NCBI RefSeq assembly: GCF_047974105.1
Contig: NZ_JBHYRS010000003.1
Location: 62,001-126,000, forward strand
Direction: 5' to 3'
Source: Mitsuokella sp047974105
GTDB taxonomy: Bacteria > Bacillota > Negativicutes > Selenomonadales > Selenomonadaceae
Length of the DNA: 64,000 nucleotides
The notes under the pieces are model-generated. The model was not told where the DNA came from. It ran no database searches and saw nothing but the letters and a program-made list of their open reading frames with translations. Both the position numbers and the translations under genes were made by a program. Of the stretch, positions 16,941-29,291 are shown in pieces. Position 1 is the first letter of the stretch. Every line of letters starts with the position of its first letter.

Positions 16941-17621
16941 ATGGCTAAAGCTGGTAAGAAATATCAGGAAGCTGCCAAACTCGTAGAGGCTGGCAAGCTT
17001 TACACGGCCGCTGAAGCAATGGAACTCGTCAAGAAGACGGCTACGAAGAAGTTCGATGAGACGATCGAACTGCACGTCCGTCTCGGCGTTGATCCGAAGT
17101 ATGCTGATCAGCAGGTCCGCGGCGCTATGGTCCTGCCGCATGGCACGGGCAAATCCAAGCGCGTCCTCGTCTTTGCAAAAGGCGAGAAAGTCAAGGAGGC
17201 AGAAGCTGCAGGTGCAGACTTCGTTGGCTCCGATGAAATCGTCCAGAAGATCCAGGGTGGCTGGCTCGACTTCGATGTCGCTGTCGCTACGCCGGATATG
17301 ATGGGTACGGTTGGTCGTCTCGGTAAGATCCTCGGCCCTCGTGGCCTCATGCCGAACCCGAAACTCGGTACGGTAACGATGGATCTCACGAAGGCAATCA
17401 GCGAGATTAAAGCAGGTAAAGTCGAATACCGCACCGATAAAGCCGGCAATGTTCATTGCCCGATCGGCAAGGCATCGTTCGACGCTGAGAAGCTTCAGCA
17501 GAACTTCCAGGCCCTGATTGATACACTGATCCGCGTAAAACCGGCTGCTGCAAAGGGACAGTACATCCGCTCCGTTACGGTAAGCGCAACGATGGGCCCT
17601 GGCATCCCAGTCCAGTTCTAA
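16941..17621 (+). CDS. rplA: Ribosomal protein L1
   Basis: L1 (226 residues) binds the mobile stalk at the ribosomal E site. Recognised by VDPKYADQQVRGAMVLPHGTG, LGPRGLMPNPKLGT and the C-terminal SVTVSATMGPG. The ATG at 16941 follows AAAGGAG. L1 homologues often repress their own operon by binding mRNA. Confidence 0.97.
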   Translation: MAKAGKKYQEAAKLVEAGKLYTAAEAMELVKKTATKKFDETIELHVRLGVDPKYADQQVRGAMVLPHGTGKSKRVLVFAKGEKVKEAEAAGADFVGSDEIVQKIQGGWLDFDVAVATPDMMGTVGRLGKILGPRGLMPNPKLGTVTMDLTKAISEIKAGKVEYRTDKAGNVHCPIGKASFDAEKLQQNFQALIDTLIRVKPAAAKGQYIRSVTVSATMGPGIPVQF

Positions 17622-17637
17622 TTTAAGGGTCAGACGA

Positions 17638-17733
17638 GACTCCGGTCTCCAATCGCATATCGAAGGCTGTAGACAGCAGGTTTGATATTTCATCATCTAA
17701 CGACGAATTATGTCGCCTGCCGAGGCCGGAGTC
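17638..17733 (+). promoter_or_regulatory. Ribosomal protein L10 leader
   Basis: An 8-bp closing stem GACTCCGG/CCGGAGTC encloses the conserved GGCTGTAGACAGCAGG kink-turn region and its partner CCTGCCGAGG. This is the mRNA site by which the L10(L12)4 complex represses rplJL. Confidence 0.88.
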
Positions 17734-17753
17734 ACCTAACTTTGAAAATTGTG

Positions 17754-17782
17754 ACCTCCGGCGGACAGCCGGAGGTTTTTTG
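17754..17782 (+). terminator. Attenuator terminator in the rplJ leader
   Basis: A perfect 9-bp stem ACCTCCGGC/GCCGGAGGT with a GGACA loop and six T lies between the L10 leader and rplJ. It can end transcription before rplJL, so control is likely by attenuation. Confidence 0.88.
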
Positions 17783-17822
17783 AATCTGTTTTAAAATCTA
17801 AAATGACAGGAGGTGTAATAGA

Positions 17823-18362
17823 ATGGGTGTTACTTCCGCAAAACAGGCTGTCGTAGCTCAGCTCAAGGAGCAGCTCGAGTCCGCTAAGGGCGTCGTTCTT
17901 ACGAGCTACAAAGGCCTTACGGTTGCACAGGATACGGAACTCCGCCGTGAGCTCCGCGAAGCCGGTGTTTCCTATCACGTTGTAAAGAACACGATGCTCC
18001 GCATCGCCGCCAAAGAGGCTGGTATCGAGGGCATCGAAGAGCACCTCGAAGGCACGACGGCTTTCGCATTCTCCAAGGAGGATGCCGTTGCTCCGGCAAA
18101 AGTTATCTGCGGCTTCATCAAGAAGAACAAGCTTGAGGATGCTGAGGTACTGACGGTTAAAGTCGGTATGGTTGAAGGCAAAGTCATCGGCGTTGACGAA
18201 GTCAAGGCTCTGGCAGCTCTGCCGTCCCGCGAGGAACTCATTGCCAAACTGCTTGGCAGCATGAACGCGCCGATCTCGAATACGGTCAACGTTCTGCAGG
18301 GCGTTATCCGCAATGCGGTTTATGTGCTTGACGCAATCCGCGCGCAGAAAGAGTCCGCTTAA
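17823..18362 (+). CDS. rplJ: Ribosomal protein L10
   Basis: L10 (179 residues) is the base of the L7/L12 stalk. It starts MGVTSAKQAVVAQLKEQL and includes VVLTSYKGLTV and YHVVKNTMLRIA, typical of the family. AGGAGGTG precedes the ATG. With L7/L12 it binds the leader upstream as autoregulator. Confidence 0.97.
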   Translation: MGVTSAKQAVVAQLKEQLESAKGVVLTSYKGLTVAQDTELRRELREAGVSYHVVKNTMLRIAAKEAGIEGIEEHLEGTTAFAFSKEDAVAPAKVICGFIKKNKLEDAEVLTVKVGMVEGKVIGVDEVKALAALPSREELIAKLLGSMNAPISNTVNVLQGVIRNAVYVLDAIRAQKESA

Positions 18363-18455
18363 TTCCATTCAGCAGCAAAAAGCTGCCTGAGGTTTTAAGA
18401 AATAAAATAAGAAGAATTCAAATCGAAAATAACAAAACATTGGAGGAAAAATCAA

Positions 18456-18824
<369 letters not shown>

Positions 18825-18844
18825 TTTCAGTTTTGCTGATACAG

Positions 18845-18873
18845 GAACCGTCCTTAGGGACGGTTCTTTTTTT
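18845..18873 (+). terminator. Terminator between rplL and rpoB
   Basis: GAACCGTCC/GGACGGTTC with a TTAG loop and seven T. Some readthrough is likely, but rpoB also has its own promoter just downstream. Confidence 0.88.
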
Positions 18874-18883
18874 GATACTTTAC

Positions 18884-18912
18884 TTGACAGGTGTGAAAAC
18901 CTATGGTATAGT
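18884..18912 (+). promoter_or_regulatory. rpoB promoter
   Basis: TTGACA (18884-18889), a 17-base spacer and TATAGT (18907-18912) lie 11 bases after the rplL terminator and about 180 bases before rpoB, leaving a long 5' leader. Confidence 0.85.
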
Positions 18913-19093
18913 GTTAAACTACAGGAAATTGAATAGGGATAACTATGTGTCAGCGGAAAGGAACGGAAGCAAGGTGCAAAAATATAAGCAAACCTTGTTT
19001 TTTTCTTGTTTTATGATTCCGCGTCTATTTGTGTTGTTTCCCTATCTTTCAAAAAACATTCTAGTAAAATCAGGCTAAGGGGTGAAGGATTTA

Positions 19094-22000
19094 ATGTTTA
19101 ATCCTGTGCCGGTGGGCAAACGAACCAGGTATAGCTATGCCAGAATCAAAGAGGTCATGGAAATGCCGCATCTGCTGGACATCCAGCGGAACAGTTACAA
19201 GTGGTTCCTCGATAAAGGACTGCAGGAAATCTTCCGTGATATCTCACCAATTCAGGATTTCTCCGGAAATCTTGTCTTGTCCTTCGAGAGCTTCTCGCTC
19301 GGCGAGCCAAAATATGACCTCGACGAGTGCAAAGAGCGCGATGTGACGCTGGCAGCACCTCTTCGGGTAAATGTCCGCCTTATCAATCGCGAGACAGGTG
19401 AAATCAAGGAGCAGGAAGTATTCATGGGCGATTTTCCGCTCATGACGGATACGGGTACGTTCATCATCAATGGTGCAGAACGTGTCATTGTCAGCCAGCT
19501 CGTTCGTTCTCCAGGTGCCTATTACGGCGAGGAGATCGACCCGACGGGCAAGCATCTCTACAATGCAACGGTCATTCCAAACCGCGGTGCCTGGATCGAG
19601 CTCGAGACGGATGCCAATGACGTCATTTCCGTCCGCATCGACCGCACGCGCAAGATGCCGGTGACGTATTTCATCCGTGCACTCGGTTTTGATACTGATG
19701 AGAAAATCCTTGAACTCTTTGGTGACGACCCGCGCATGCTCAATACGATTGAGCGCGATGGCGAAGAAGTCAAGTCGCAGGGCAAGGCCGTTATCGAGAT
19801 TTACAAGCGCCTGCGTCCGGGCGAGCCGGCCAATGAGGACAATGCTACGCAGCTCCTCAATTCGCTGTTCTTTGACCCGAAACGCTACGACCTCGCTACG
19901 GTCGGCCGCTATAAACTCACGAAGAAACTCGGCTGGAAGCGCCGCATCCTCGGCAAGGTTCTCGCTGAGCCAATTGTCGACCACAAAACGGGCGAGATTG
20001 TCATTCCGCAGGGCGAAACCGTTACGGAAGACATGCTCGATGCCGTGGACGTTGAGCGCGAGAAGCAGCTCTTTGGCGAAGGCAAGCTCATTACGCTGTA
20101 CCTCTTAAAGAAAGACGGCACGAAAGTCCGCCTGCTCTGCTCGCCAACGCTTGATATCCATGACCGCACGATCACGAAAAACGATATCATGGCGTCCATC
20201 AGCTATCTTTTGAACCTCATGGATGGCTTCGGTTCGACGGATGATATCGACCACCTCGGCAACCGCCGTGTACGCGCCGTCGGCGAACTCCTGCAGAATC
20301 AGTTCCGCATCGGCCTTTCGCGCATGGAGCGCGTGGTCCGCGAGCGCATGACGATTCAGGATGTCGATGTCATTACGCCGCAGGCACTCATCAACATTCG
20401 TCCGGTCGTCGCAGCGGTTAAGGAATTCTTCGGTTCCTCCCAGCTCTCGCAGTTCATGGACCAGCACAACCCGCTGTCTGAACTTACGCATAAACGCCGT
20501 CTGTCGGCCCTTGGCCCTGGCGGTCTTTCCCGTGAGCGCGCAGGCTTCGAAGTCCGCGATGTTCACAACTCCCATTACGGCCGCATGTGCCCGGTTGAGT
20601 CCCCAGAAGGCCCGAACATCGGTCTTATCGGTTCGCTCGCCACGTACGCGCGCGTCAACCAGTTCGGTTTTATGGAAACGCCGTACCGCCGCGTCGATAA
20701 AGAAAATCACCGCGTGACGGATGAAGTCCGTTATCTGACGGCTGATGAAGAGGATGAGCTCGTCATCGCCCAGGCCAATGAGCCGCTCGATGACAACGAA
20801 TGGTTTGTCAATGAGCGCGTCACGGCACGTTATAATGAAGAAACGGGTCTGCATGCACGCGAAACGGTTGACTACATGGACGTCAGCCCGCGTCAGGTCT
20901 TCTCGATTGCCACGACGATGATCCCATTCCTCGAAAACGATGATGCGAACCGTGCTCTGATGGGTGCAAACATGCAGCGTCAGGCTGTTCCTTTGCTGCG
21001 CACGCAGGCTCCGCTCGTCGGTACGGGCATGGAGTACAAGGCAGCCTGCGACTCCGGCGTCATGGTTCTCGCCAAGCATGCCGGTGTTGTCGAGGAAGTC
21101 ACGGCAGATTACATCAATGTCCGCACGAAAGATGGCGAACTTGACCACTATAAACTGCAGAAATTCCTGCGTTCCAACCAGGGCACCTGCATCAATCAGG
21201 TCCCGATTGTCTATAAAGGCGACGAAGTAGAGGAGAAGCAGCCGATTGCTGACGGTCCTGCTACAGACCACGGCGAGCTCGCTCTCGGCTACAATATCAT
21301 CGTTGCCTACATGCCTTGGGAAGGCTACAACTACGAGGATGCTGTCCTCCTGTCCGAGAACCTTGTCAAGCGTGATATCTACACGTCCATCCATATCGAG
21401 GAATACGAATGCGATGCCCGTGATACGAAGCTCGGACCTGAGGAAATCACGCGCGACATTCCGAATGTTGCCGAAGATGCCCTGAAGGACCTCGATGAAG
21501 AAGGCATCATCTCGATTGGTGCCGATGTACGTCCTGGCGATATCCTCGTCGGCAAGGTCACGCCGAAAGGCGAGACGGAGCTGACGGCCGAGGAGCGCCT
21601 GCTGCGCGCTATCTTTGGCGAGAAGGCCCGCGAAGTCCGCGACACGTCGCTGCGCGTGCCGCATGGCGAGCAGGGCAAGATTGTCGACGTCAAGATCTTC
21701 AGCCGCGAGAACAACGATGAGCTGCCGCCGGGCGTCAACCGCCTCGTGCGCGTCTACATCGCTCAGAAGCGTAAGATTTCCGTCGGTGATAAGATGGCAG
21801 GCCGTCACGGCAACAAGGGTGTCGTTTCGCGCATTATGCGCCAGGAAGACATGCCGTTCCTGCCGGATGGCACGCCGGTCGATATTGTTCTGAATCCTCT
21901 GGGTGTCCCGTCCCGTATGAATATCGGACAGATCCTCGAGGCGCACCTCGGCCGTGCCGTCCTTGAAATCGGCAAACAGATTAAGGAGCACAATCCGACG

Positions 22001-22816
22001 ATTGAGCAGCGCCTGCGTGACCTCGGCTACGATGTCGACCGCCTCGGCATGCCGAAACCGGATGTTGCAGGTCTCCATATCGCTACGCCGGTCTTCGATG
22101 GCGCGAGCGACGAAGAAGTATTCGGCACGATCAAGGCTGCCGGCCTGCCGCTCGACGGCAAGACGGTTCTTTACGACGGCCGCACGGGTGAACCGTTCGA
22201 GAACCGCGTCATGGTCGGCTGCACGTACTTCCTTAAACTGCATCACCTCGTCGATGATAAAATTCATGCCCGTTCCACGGGCCCGTACTCCCTCGTCACG
22301 CAGCAGCCGCTCGGTGGTAAAGCACAGTTCGGCGGCCAGCGCTTCGGCGAAATGGAGGTTTGGGCTCTCGAGGCTTACGGTGCTGCCTACACGCTGCAGG
22401 AAATCCTCACGGTCAAGTCCGATGATGTCGTCGGCCGTGTCAAGGCATACGAAGCAATCGTCAAAGGTGAGAATATCCCTGAACCGGGTGTTCCGGAATC
22501 CTTCAAGGTCCTCATCAAAGAGCTCCAGTCCATTGGTCTTGATATCAAGGTCCTCAATGAGGATGCCAAGGAAATCACGATCCAGGATGACGATGACGAT
22601 GATGAGAACATCAACGAAAAGGCAAAGAATCTCGACCTCGATGTAGCAGGTGTTGACCCGTCGAAGGGCGAGGATGCCGCTGCCAAGGCCGATGCCGCTG
22701 ACCATTACGACGAAGGTGCACCGTCCGACGACGAGAAGCCGGATGACATCATTGCCGATATCGGCAGCCTCGGTTCGATCGTGGATCCGTCCGAAGATGG
22801 AAATGATGAGAAATAA
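19094..22816 (+). CDS. rpoB: RNA polymerase beta subunit
   Basis: The beta subunit (about 1240 residues) forms one half of the polymerase active cleft. The rifampicin region SQLSQFMDQHNPLSELTHKR, then RRLSALGPGG, has the standard sensitive residues, and GDKMAGRHGNKGV is intact. I chose the ATG at 19094, which follows AAGGGGTGA; a GTG at 19082 lies within that site. After the conserved C-terminal IKVLNEDAKEITI the protein carries an extra ~80-residue tail rich in Asp, Glu and Ala, including a run of six Asp, not seen in the shorter ~1180-residue Firmicute forms. rpoC follows after 18 bases. Confidence 0.98.
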   Translation: MFNPVPVGKRTRYSYARIKEVMEMPHLLDIQRNSYKWFLDKGLQEIFRDISPIQDFSGNLVLSFESFSLGEPKYDLDECKERDVTLAAPLRVNVRLINRETGEIKEQEVFMGDFPLMTDTGTFIINGAERVIVSQLVRSPGAYYGEEIDPTGKHLYNATVIPNRGAWIELETDANDVISVRIDRTRKMPVTYFIRALGFDTDEKILELFGDDPRMLNTIERDGEEVKSQGKAVIEIYKRLRPGEPANEDNATQLLNSLFFDPKRYDLATVGRYKLTKKLGWKRRILGKVLAEPIVDHKTGEIVIPQGETVTEDMLDAVDVEREKQLFGEGKLITLYLLKKDGTKVRLLCSPTLDIHDRTITKNDIMASISYLLNLMDGFGSTDDIDHLGNRRVRAVGELLQNQFRIGLSRMERVVRERMTIQDVDVITPQALINIRPVVAAVKEFFGSSQLSQFMDQHNPLSELTHKRRLSALGPGGLSRERAGFEVRDVHNSHYGRMCPVESPEGPNIGLIGSLATYARVNQFGFMETPYRRVDKENHRVTDEVRYLTADEEDELVIAQANEPLDDNEWFVNERVTARYNEETGLHARETVDYMDVSPRQVFSIATTMIPFLENDDANRALMGANMQRQAVPLLRTQAPLVGTGMEYKAACDSGVMVLAKHAGVVEEVTADYINVRTKDGELDHYKLQKFLRSNQGTCINQVPIVYKGDEVEEKQPIADGPATDHGELALGYNIIVAYMPWEGYNYEDAVLLSENLVKRDIYTSIHIEEYECDARDTKLGPEEITRDIPNVAEDALKDLDEEGIISIGADVRPGDILVGKVTPKGETELTAEERLLRAIFGEKAREVRDTSLRVPHGEQGKIVDVKIFSRENNDELPPGVNRLVRVYIAQKRKISVGDKMAGRHGNKGVVSRIMRQEDMPFLPDGTPVDIVLNPLGVPSRMNIGQILEAHLGRAVLEIGKQIKEHNPTIEQRLRDLGYDVDRLGMPKPDVAGLHIATPVFDGASDEEVFGTIKAAGLPLDGKTVLYDGRTGEPFENRVMVGCTYFLKLHHLVDDKIHARSTGPYSLVTQQPLGGKAQFGGQRFGEMEVWALEAYGAAYTLQEILTVKSDDVVGRVKAYEAIVKGENIPEPGVPESFKVLIKELQSIGLDIKVLNEDAKEITIQDDDDDDENINEKAKNLDLDVAGVDPSKGEDAAAKADAADHYDEGAPSDDEKPDDIIADIGSLGSIVDPSEDGNDEK

Positions 22817-22834
22817 GAAGGGAGTGTCATCTCT

Positions 22835-26854
<4,020 letters not shown>

Positions 26855-26884
26855 GCTGCATCTCTGATAAATGCATAAAAAGAA

Positions 26885-26914
26885 AACCTTCCCCGCCTGC
26901 GGGGAGGGTTTTTG
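26885..26914 (+). terminator. Terminator after rpoC
   Basis: AACCTTCCCC/GGGGAGGGTT (one G:T pair) with a GCCTGC loop and T tail ends the rpoBC transcript. Confidence 0.9.
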
Positions 26915-26970
26915 CATTATAGGCAAAACTATGCAAAACCATAGCTTCATATAGTTTGGAGGATATAAAT

Positions 26971-27816
26971 ATGGCAGAAACTTGTAATCACGACTGTGGT
27001 TCCTGCGGCACGACCTGCGGGCAGGACACGCGCAAGAAGGATTTCCACGAAGCGCCGAATGAACTCAGCACCATCCGTCACGTCATCGCCGTCGTCAGCG
27101 GCAAAGGCGGTGTGGGTAAATCCCTCGTCACTGGCCTCATGGCCGTGGCTATGAGCCGCAAGGGCAAGCATACGGGCATCCTCGATGCCGATATCACGGG
27201 CCCGTCCATCCCGAAGATGTTCGGCACGAAGGGCGAGGTGCGCGGCAGTCAGGCCGGTGCTTATCCGGTGCGCACGGCCGGCGGCATCGACGTTGTCAGC
27301 ATGAATCTGCTGCTCGAGAATTCGACGGACCCTGTCGTCTGGCGCGGTCCAATCATCAGCGGCGTCGTCAAGCAGTTCTGGCACGATTTCATCTGGGAAG
27401 ACATCGACTACATGTTTGTCGACATGCCGCCGGGAACGGGCGATGTGCCTTTGACGGTCATGCAGTCCATCAAGCTCGATGGCATCATCATCGTCACAAG
27501 CCCGCAGGAACTCGTTTCCATGATTGTAGAGAAGGCTGTCAAGATGGCTGAGGGCATGAAAGTGCCTATTCTCGGTCTCGTCGAGAACATGAGCTACTTT
27601 GAATGCCCGGACTGCGGCAAGCGCCACGAGATTTTCGGCAAGAGCCATATCGAGGAAATCGCGAAATCCTACGGTCTCGATGTGCTCGCCCGCATCCCGA
27701 TTGAGCCGCAGCTTGCAGCCGAATGCGATGCCGGTCAGATTGAGTCGGTCAAGGATACGCATATGCAGGATGCTGTTCAGAAGCTGCTCGACCGTGAATC
27801 TGCCGCGGATAAATGA
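26971..27816 (+). CDS. Mrp/NBP35-type P-loop ATPase, Fe-S cluster carrier
   Basis: The 281-residue protein belongs to the Mrp (ApbC/NBP35) family that assembles and delivers Fe-S clusters. It has a cysteine-rich N-terminus (CNHDCGSCGTTCG), the deviant Walker A GKGGVGKSLV, DADITGPSIP, VDMPPGTGD and a C-terminal CPDCGKRHEIFG CxxC pair that binds the bridging cluster at the dimer interface. ATG at 26971 follows GGAGG by eight bases. The last 40 bases overlap the convergent AraC-type gene. Confidence 0.93.
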   Translation: MAETCNHDCGSCGTTCGQDTRKKDFHEAPNELSTIRHVIAVVSGKGGVGKSLVTGLMAVAMSRKGKHTGILDADITGPSIPKMFGTKGEVRGSQAGAYPVRTAGGIDVVSMNLLLENSTDPVVWRGPIISGVVKQFWHDFIWEDIDYMFVDMPPGTGDVPLTVMQSIKLDGIIIVTSPQELVSMIVEKAVKMAEGMKVPILGLVENMSYFECPDCGKRHEIFGKSHIEEIAKSYGLDVLARIPIEPQLAAECDAGQIESVKDTHMQDAVQKLLDRESAADK

Positions 27817-28649
27817 TGTGCGCGCCATTCCTTTGGTGAACAGTGGAAAAGACCATGGAAGGCCCGCGAAAATGTCGAGTAATCCTGAAAACCTGCTTCA
27901 CGGCTGATGTCAGTGACGGTCTTTTTCGTACGCAGCAGGTCGCGGGCATAGAGCAGGCGCTTGCTGCGTATGTAGGCGTGCAGGCTGTAGCCTGTATCGG
28001 CTTTGAACTTCTTCATGAGATAATAGCGGCTGAGGAAAACCTTGCCCGCGAGTGTCTCGATGGAGAGGTCTTCTGACAGGTGTTCATTGATGTACGTGAG
28101 GACCTGCTGGATTTTCTCATCATAAGAAACACTGCCGAGCGTCTCAAGCTCATGGTCTTCGATGCTGCGGTTCAGCAGAATCAAAAATTCAATAAAGAGA
28201 ATCTCTGTGTACAGCCCATTGGCGAAACCTTCGCCATGGGCTGTTTTTTCGAGCTTGTCCATGTGAAACAGCAGGTCATGGCTGCGGTTCGGCAGCTGAT
28301 GCATGACGCTGCCTTCTGCTTTGGCCGTGCGAAAGCATTGGGCGAGGTCTGCCTGCTTACACCAGCGCTGCAAAAATTCCGGCGCGACGTAAATGACGAT
28401 GCGCTCGTAAGGGGCTTTGTCATCAAGGAAGACGGGCCGGTGAATCTCGCCGGCCGAAACGAAGATGATGTCGTTTGGCTGCAGATGGTAGAGTTTGCCT
28501 TCAATGATGTAATCGACATGGCCGCCGAGGAACAGGATGACCTTGTGGAAATCGTGGTAATGGAACGGTATGGGGCGCAGCTGCCTGTCGCGCAGATGAA
28601 AGACGCGGAAATTGCTGATGAGGTAGCCTTTTTTCGGATAATTCTTCAT
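27777..28649 (-). CDS. AraC-family transcriptional regulator
   Basis: This 290-residue regulator has an N-terminal cupin sensor (PFHYHDFHKVILFLGGH, LQPNDIIFVSAGEIH) and a C-terminal pair of helix-turn-helices (DLSIETLAGKVFLSRYYLMK and DISREAGFQDYSTFSRAF). The cupin with conserved His suggests a sugar or other small-molecule effector. The ATG at 28649 follows AAGGAGGG. Its 3' end overlaps mrp by 40 bases in convergent orientation. It is divergent from the DapF-like gene, whose shared upstream region holds an inverted repeat that could be its operator. The target genes are unknown. Confidence 0.92.
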   Translation of the reverse strand: MKNYPKKGYLISNFRVFHLRDRQLRPIPFHYHDFHKVILFLGGHVDYIIEGKLYHLQPNDIIFVSAGEIHRPVFLDDKAPYERIVIYVAPEFLQRWCKQADLAQCFRTAKAEGSVMHQLPNRSHDLLFHMDKLEKTAHGEGFANGLYTEILFIEFLILLNRSIEDHELETLGSVSYDEKIQQVLTYINEHLSEDLSIETLAGKVFLSRYYLMKKFKADTGYSLHAYIRSKRLLYARDLLRTKKTVTDISREAGFQDYSTFSRAFHGLFHCSPKEWRAHHLSAADSRSSSF

Positions 28650-28682
28650 GATTTTCCCTCCTTGCTCTATCATAGAACACTT

Positions 28683-28722
28683 TTTGCAATATATAAAGCA
28701 TATTTTGTGATTTTATTGCAAA
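28683..28722. promoter_or_regulatory. Inverted repeat in the divergent region, candidate AraC operator
   Basis: TTTGCAATA (28683-28691) and TATTGCAAA (28714-28722) are perfect 9-bp inverted repeats, 31 bases centre to centre, about three helical turns. They lie between the AraC-type gene and the DapF-like gene. Confidence 0.4.
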
Positions 28723-28730
28723 TATATGCC

Positions 28731-28739
28731 TGCTATAAT
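28731..28739 (+). promoter_or_regulatory. Extended -10 promoter of the DapF-like gene
   Basis: TGCTATAAT is an extended -10 element about 45 bases before the ATG at 28783; no good -35 is seen, which fits activator-dependent expression. Confidence 0.5.
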
Positions 28740-28782
28740 AGAGTCATCGTCAGAGAGAAAGAGAAAAGAAAGGGTGACCGGC

Positions 28783-29115
28783 ATGATGATCGTTCGGATC
28801 TATAAGGCAGAGAATAAAGAATATATGGTAATGGATGGTACGACGGGCTTCATGCCGGGTGCAGGAGCTATCCGCCTGCTCACGCACCGCCGCTATGGTG
28901 TTGGTGCCGACCGCGTGCTCGTCTTCACGGGCAGCGAGGAAATCCCGTCCTTCAAGGCTTTTACGCCGGAAGGCGAGGAAGAAGAGATGCAGGCAGCCGA
29001 CTATGCTGTGCTGGCAAAGGTCAAAGAGGATTTTGAAGTCCATTTAACCAATCACTTTGTCGGCAGAATGCGCCTTGCGGATGCACAGGAGCAAAGAGCT
29101 GCTGCCGCCTGCTGA
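28783..29115 (+). CDS. Small DapF-like half protein lacking the catalytic motif
   Basis: The 110-residue product resembles only the N-terminal half of diaminopimelate epimerase. RRYGVGADRVLVF (36-48) matches the DapF RHFGIGADG region, and FKAFTPEGEEEEMQAADYA matches the following strand and loop. In true DapF this loop is EMCGNG with the catalytic cysteine; here it is EMQAAD, so racemase activity is not expected. The second half of the epimerase is absent. The ATG at 28783 is preceded by AAAGGGTGA; an earlier in-frame start at 28726 has no binding site. Its function is unknown, possibly a binding or structural protein. A terminator follows. Confidence 0.7.
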   Translation: MMIVRIYKAENKEYMVMDGTTGFMPGAGAIRLLTHRRYGVGADRVLVFTGSEEIPSFKAFTPEGEEEEMQAADYAVLAKVKEDFEVHLTNHFVGRMRLADAQEQRAAAAC

Positions 29116-29140
29116 AACGTATGACGATACAGAGAGAGAA

Positions 29141-29168
29141 AACCTGCCAGTGGGCAGGTTCTTTTTTT
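29141..29168 (+). terminator. Terminator after the DapF-like gene
   Basis: AACCTGCC/GGCAGGTT with an AGTG loop is followed by C and seven T. Confidence 0.9.
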
Positions 29169-29177
29169 ATATATTCT

Positions 29178-29206
29178 TTGACTTTTTGTTGTTTATGGTG
29201 TATATT
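29178..29206 (+). promoter_or_regulatory. htpG promoter
   Basis: TTGACT (29178-29183) and TATATT (29201-29206) with a 17-base spacer lie just before the CIRCE element. Confidence 0.85.
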
Positions 29207-29218
29207 ATTATCTGTACG

Positions 29219-29245
29219 TTAGCACTCGAAGATGATGAGTGCTAA
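29219..29245 (+). promoter_or_regulatory. CIRCE operator (HrcA site)
   Basis: TTAGCACTC-N9-GAGTGCTAA is an exact match to the CIRCE consensus; one further G/C pair extends both arms. It begins 13 bases after the -10 box and so covers the transcription start of htpG. Confidence 0.97.
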
Positions 29246-29291
29246 CATCAGAACGATAACAATACATTTCATATAAGAAAGGCAGATTCAC

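Noticed and set aside
28726..29115. Functional diaminopimelate epimerase
   Set aside because: Only half the length, and the catalytic cysteine motif is replaced by EMQAAD.
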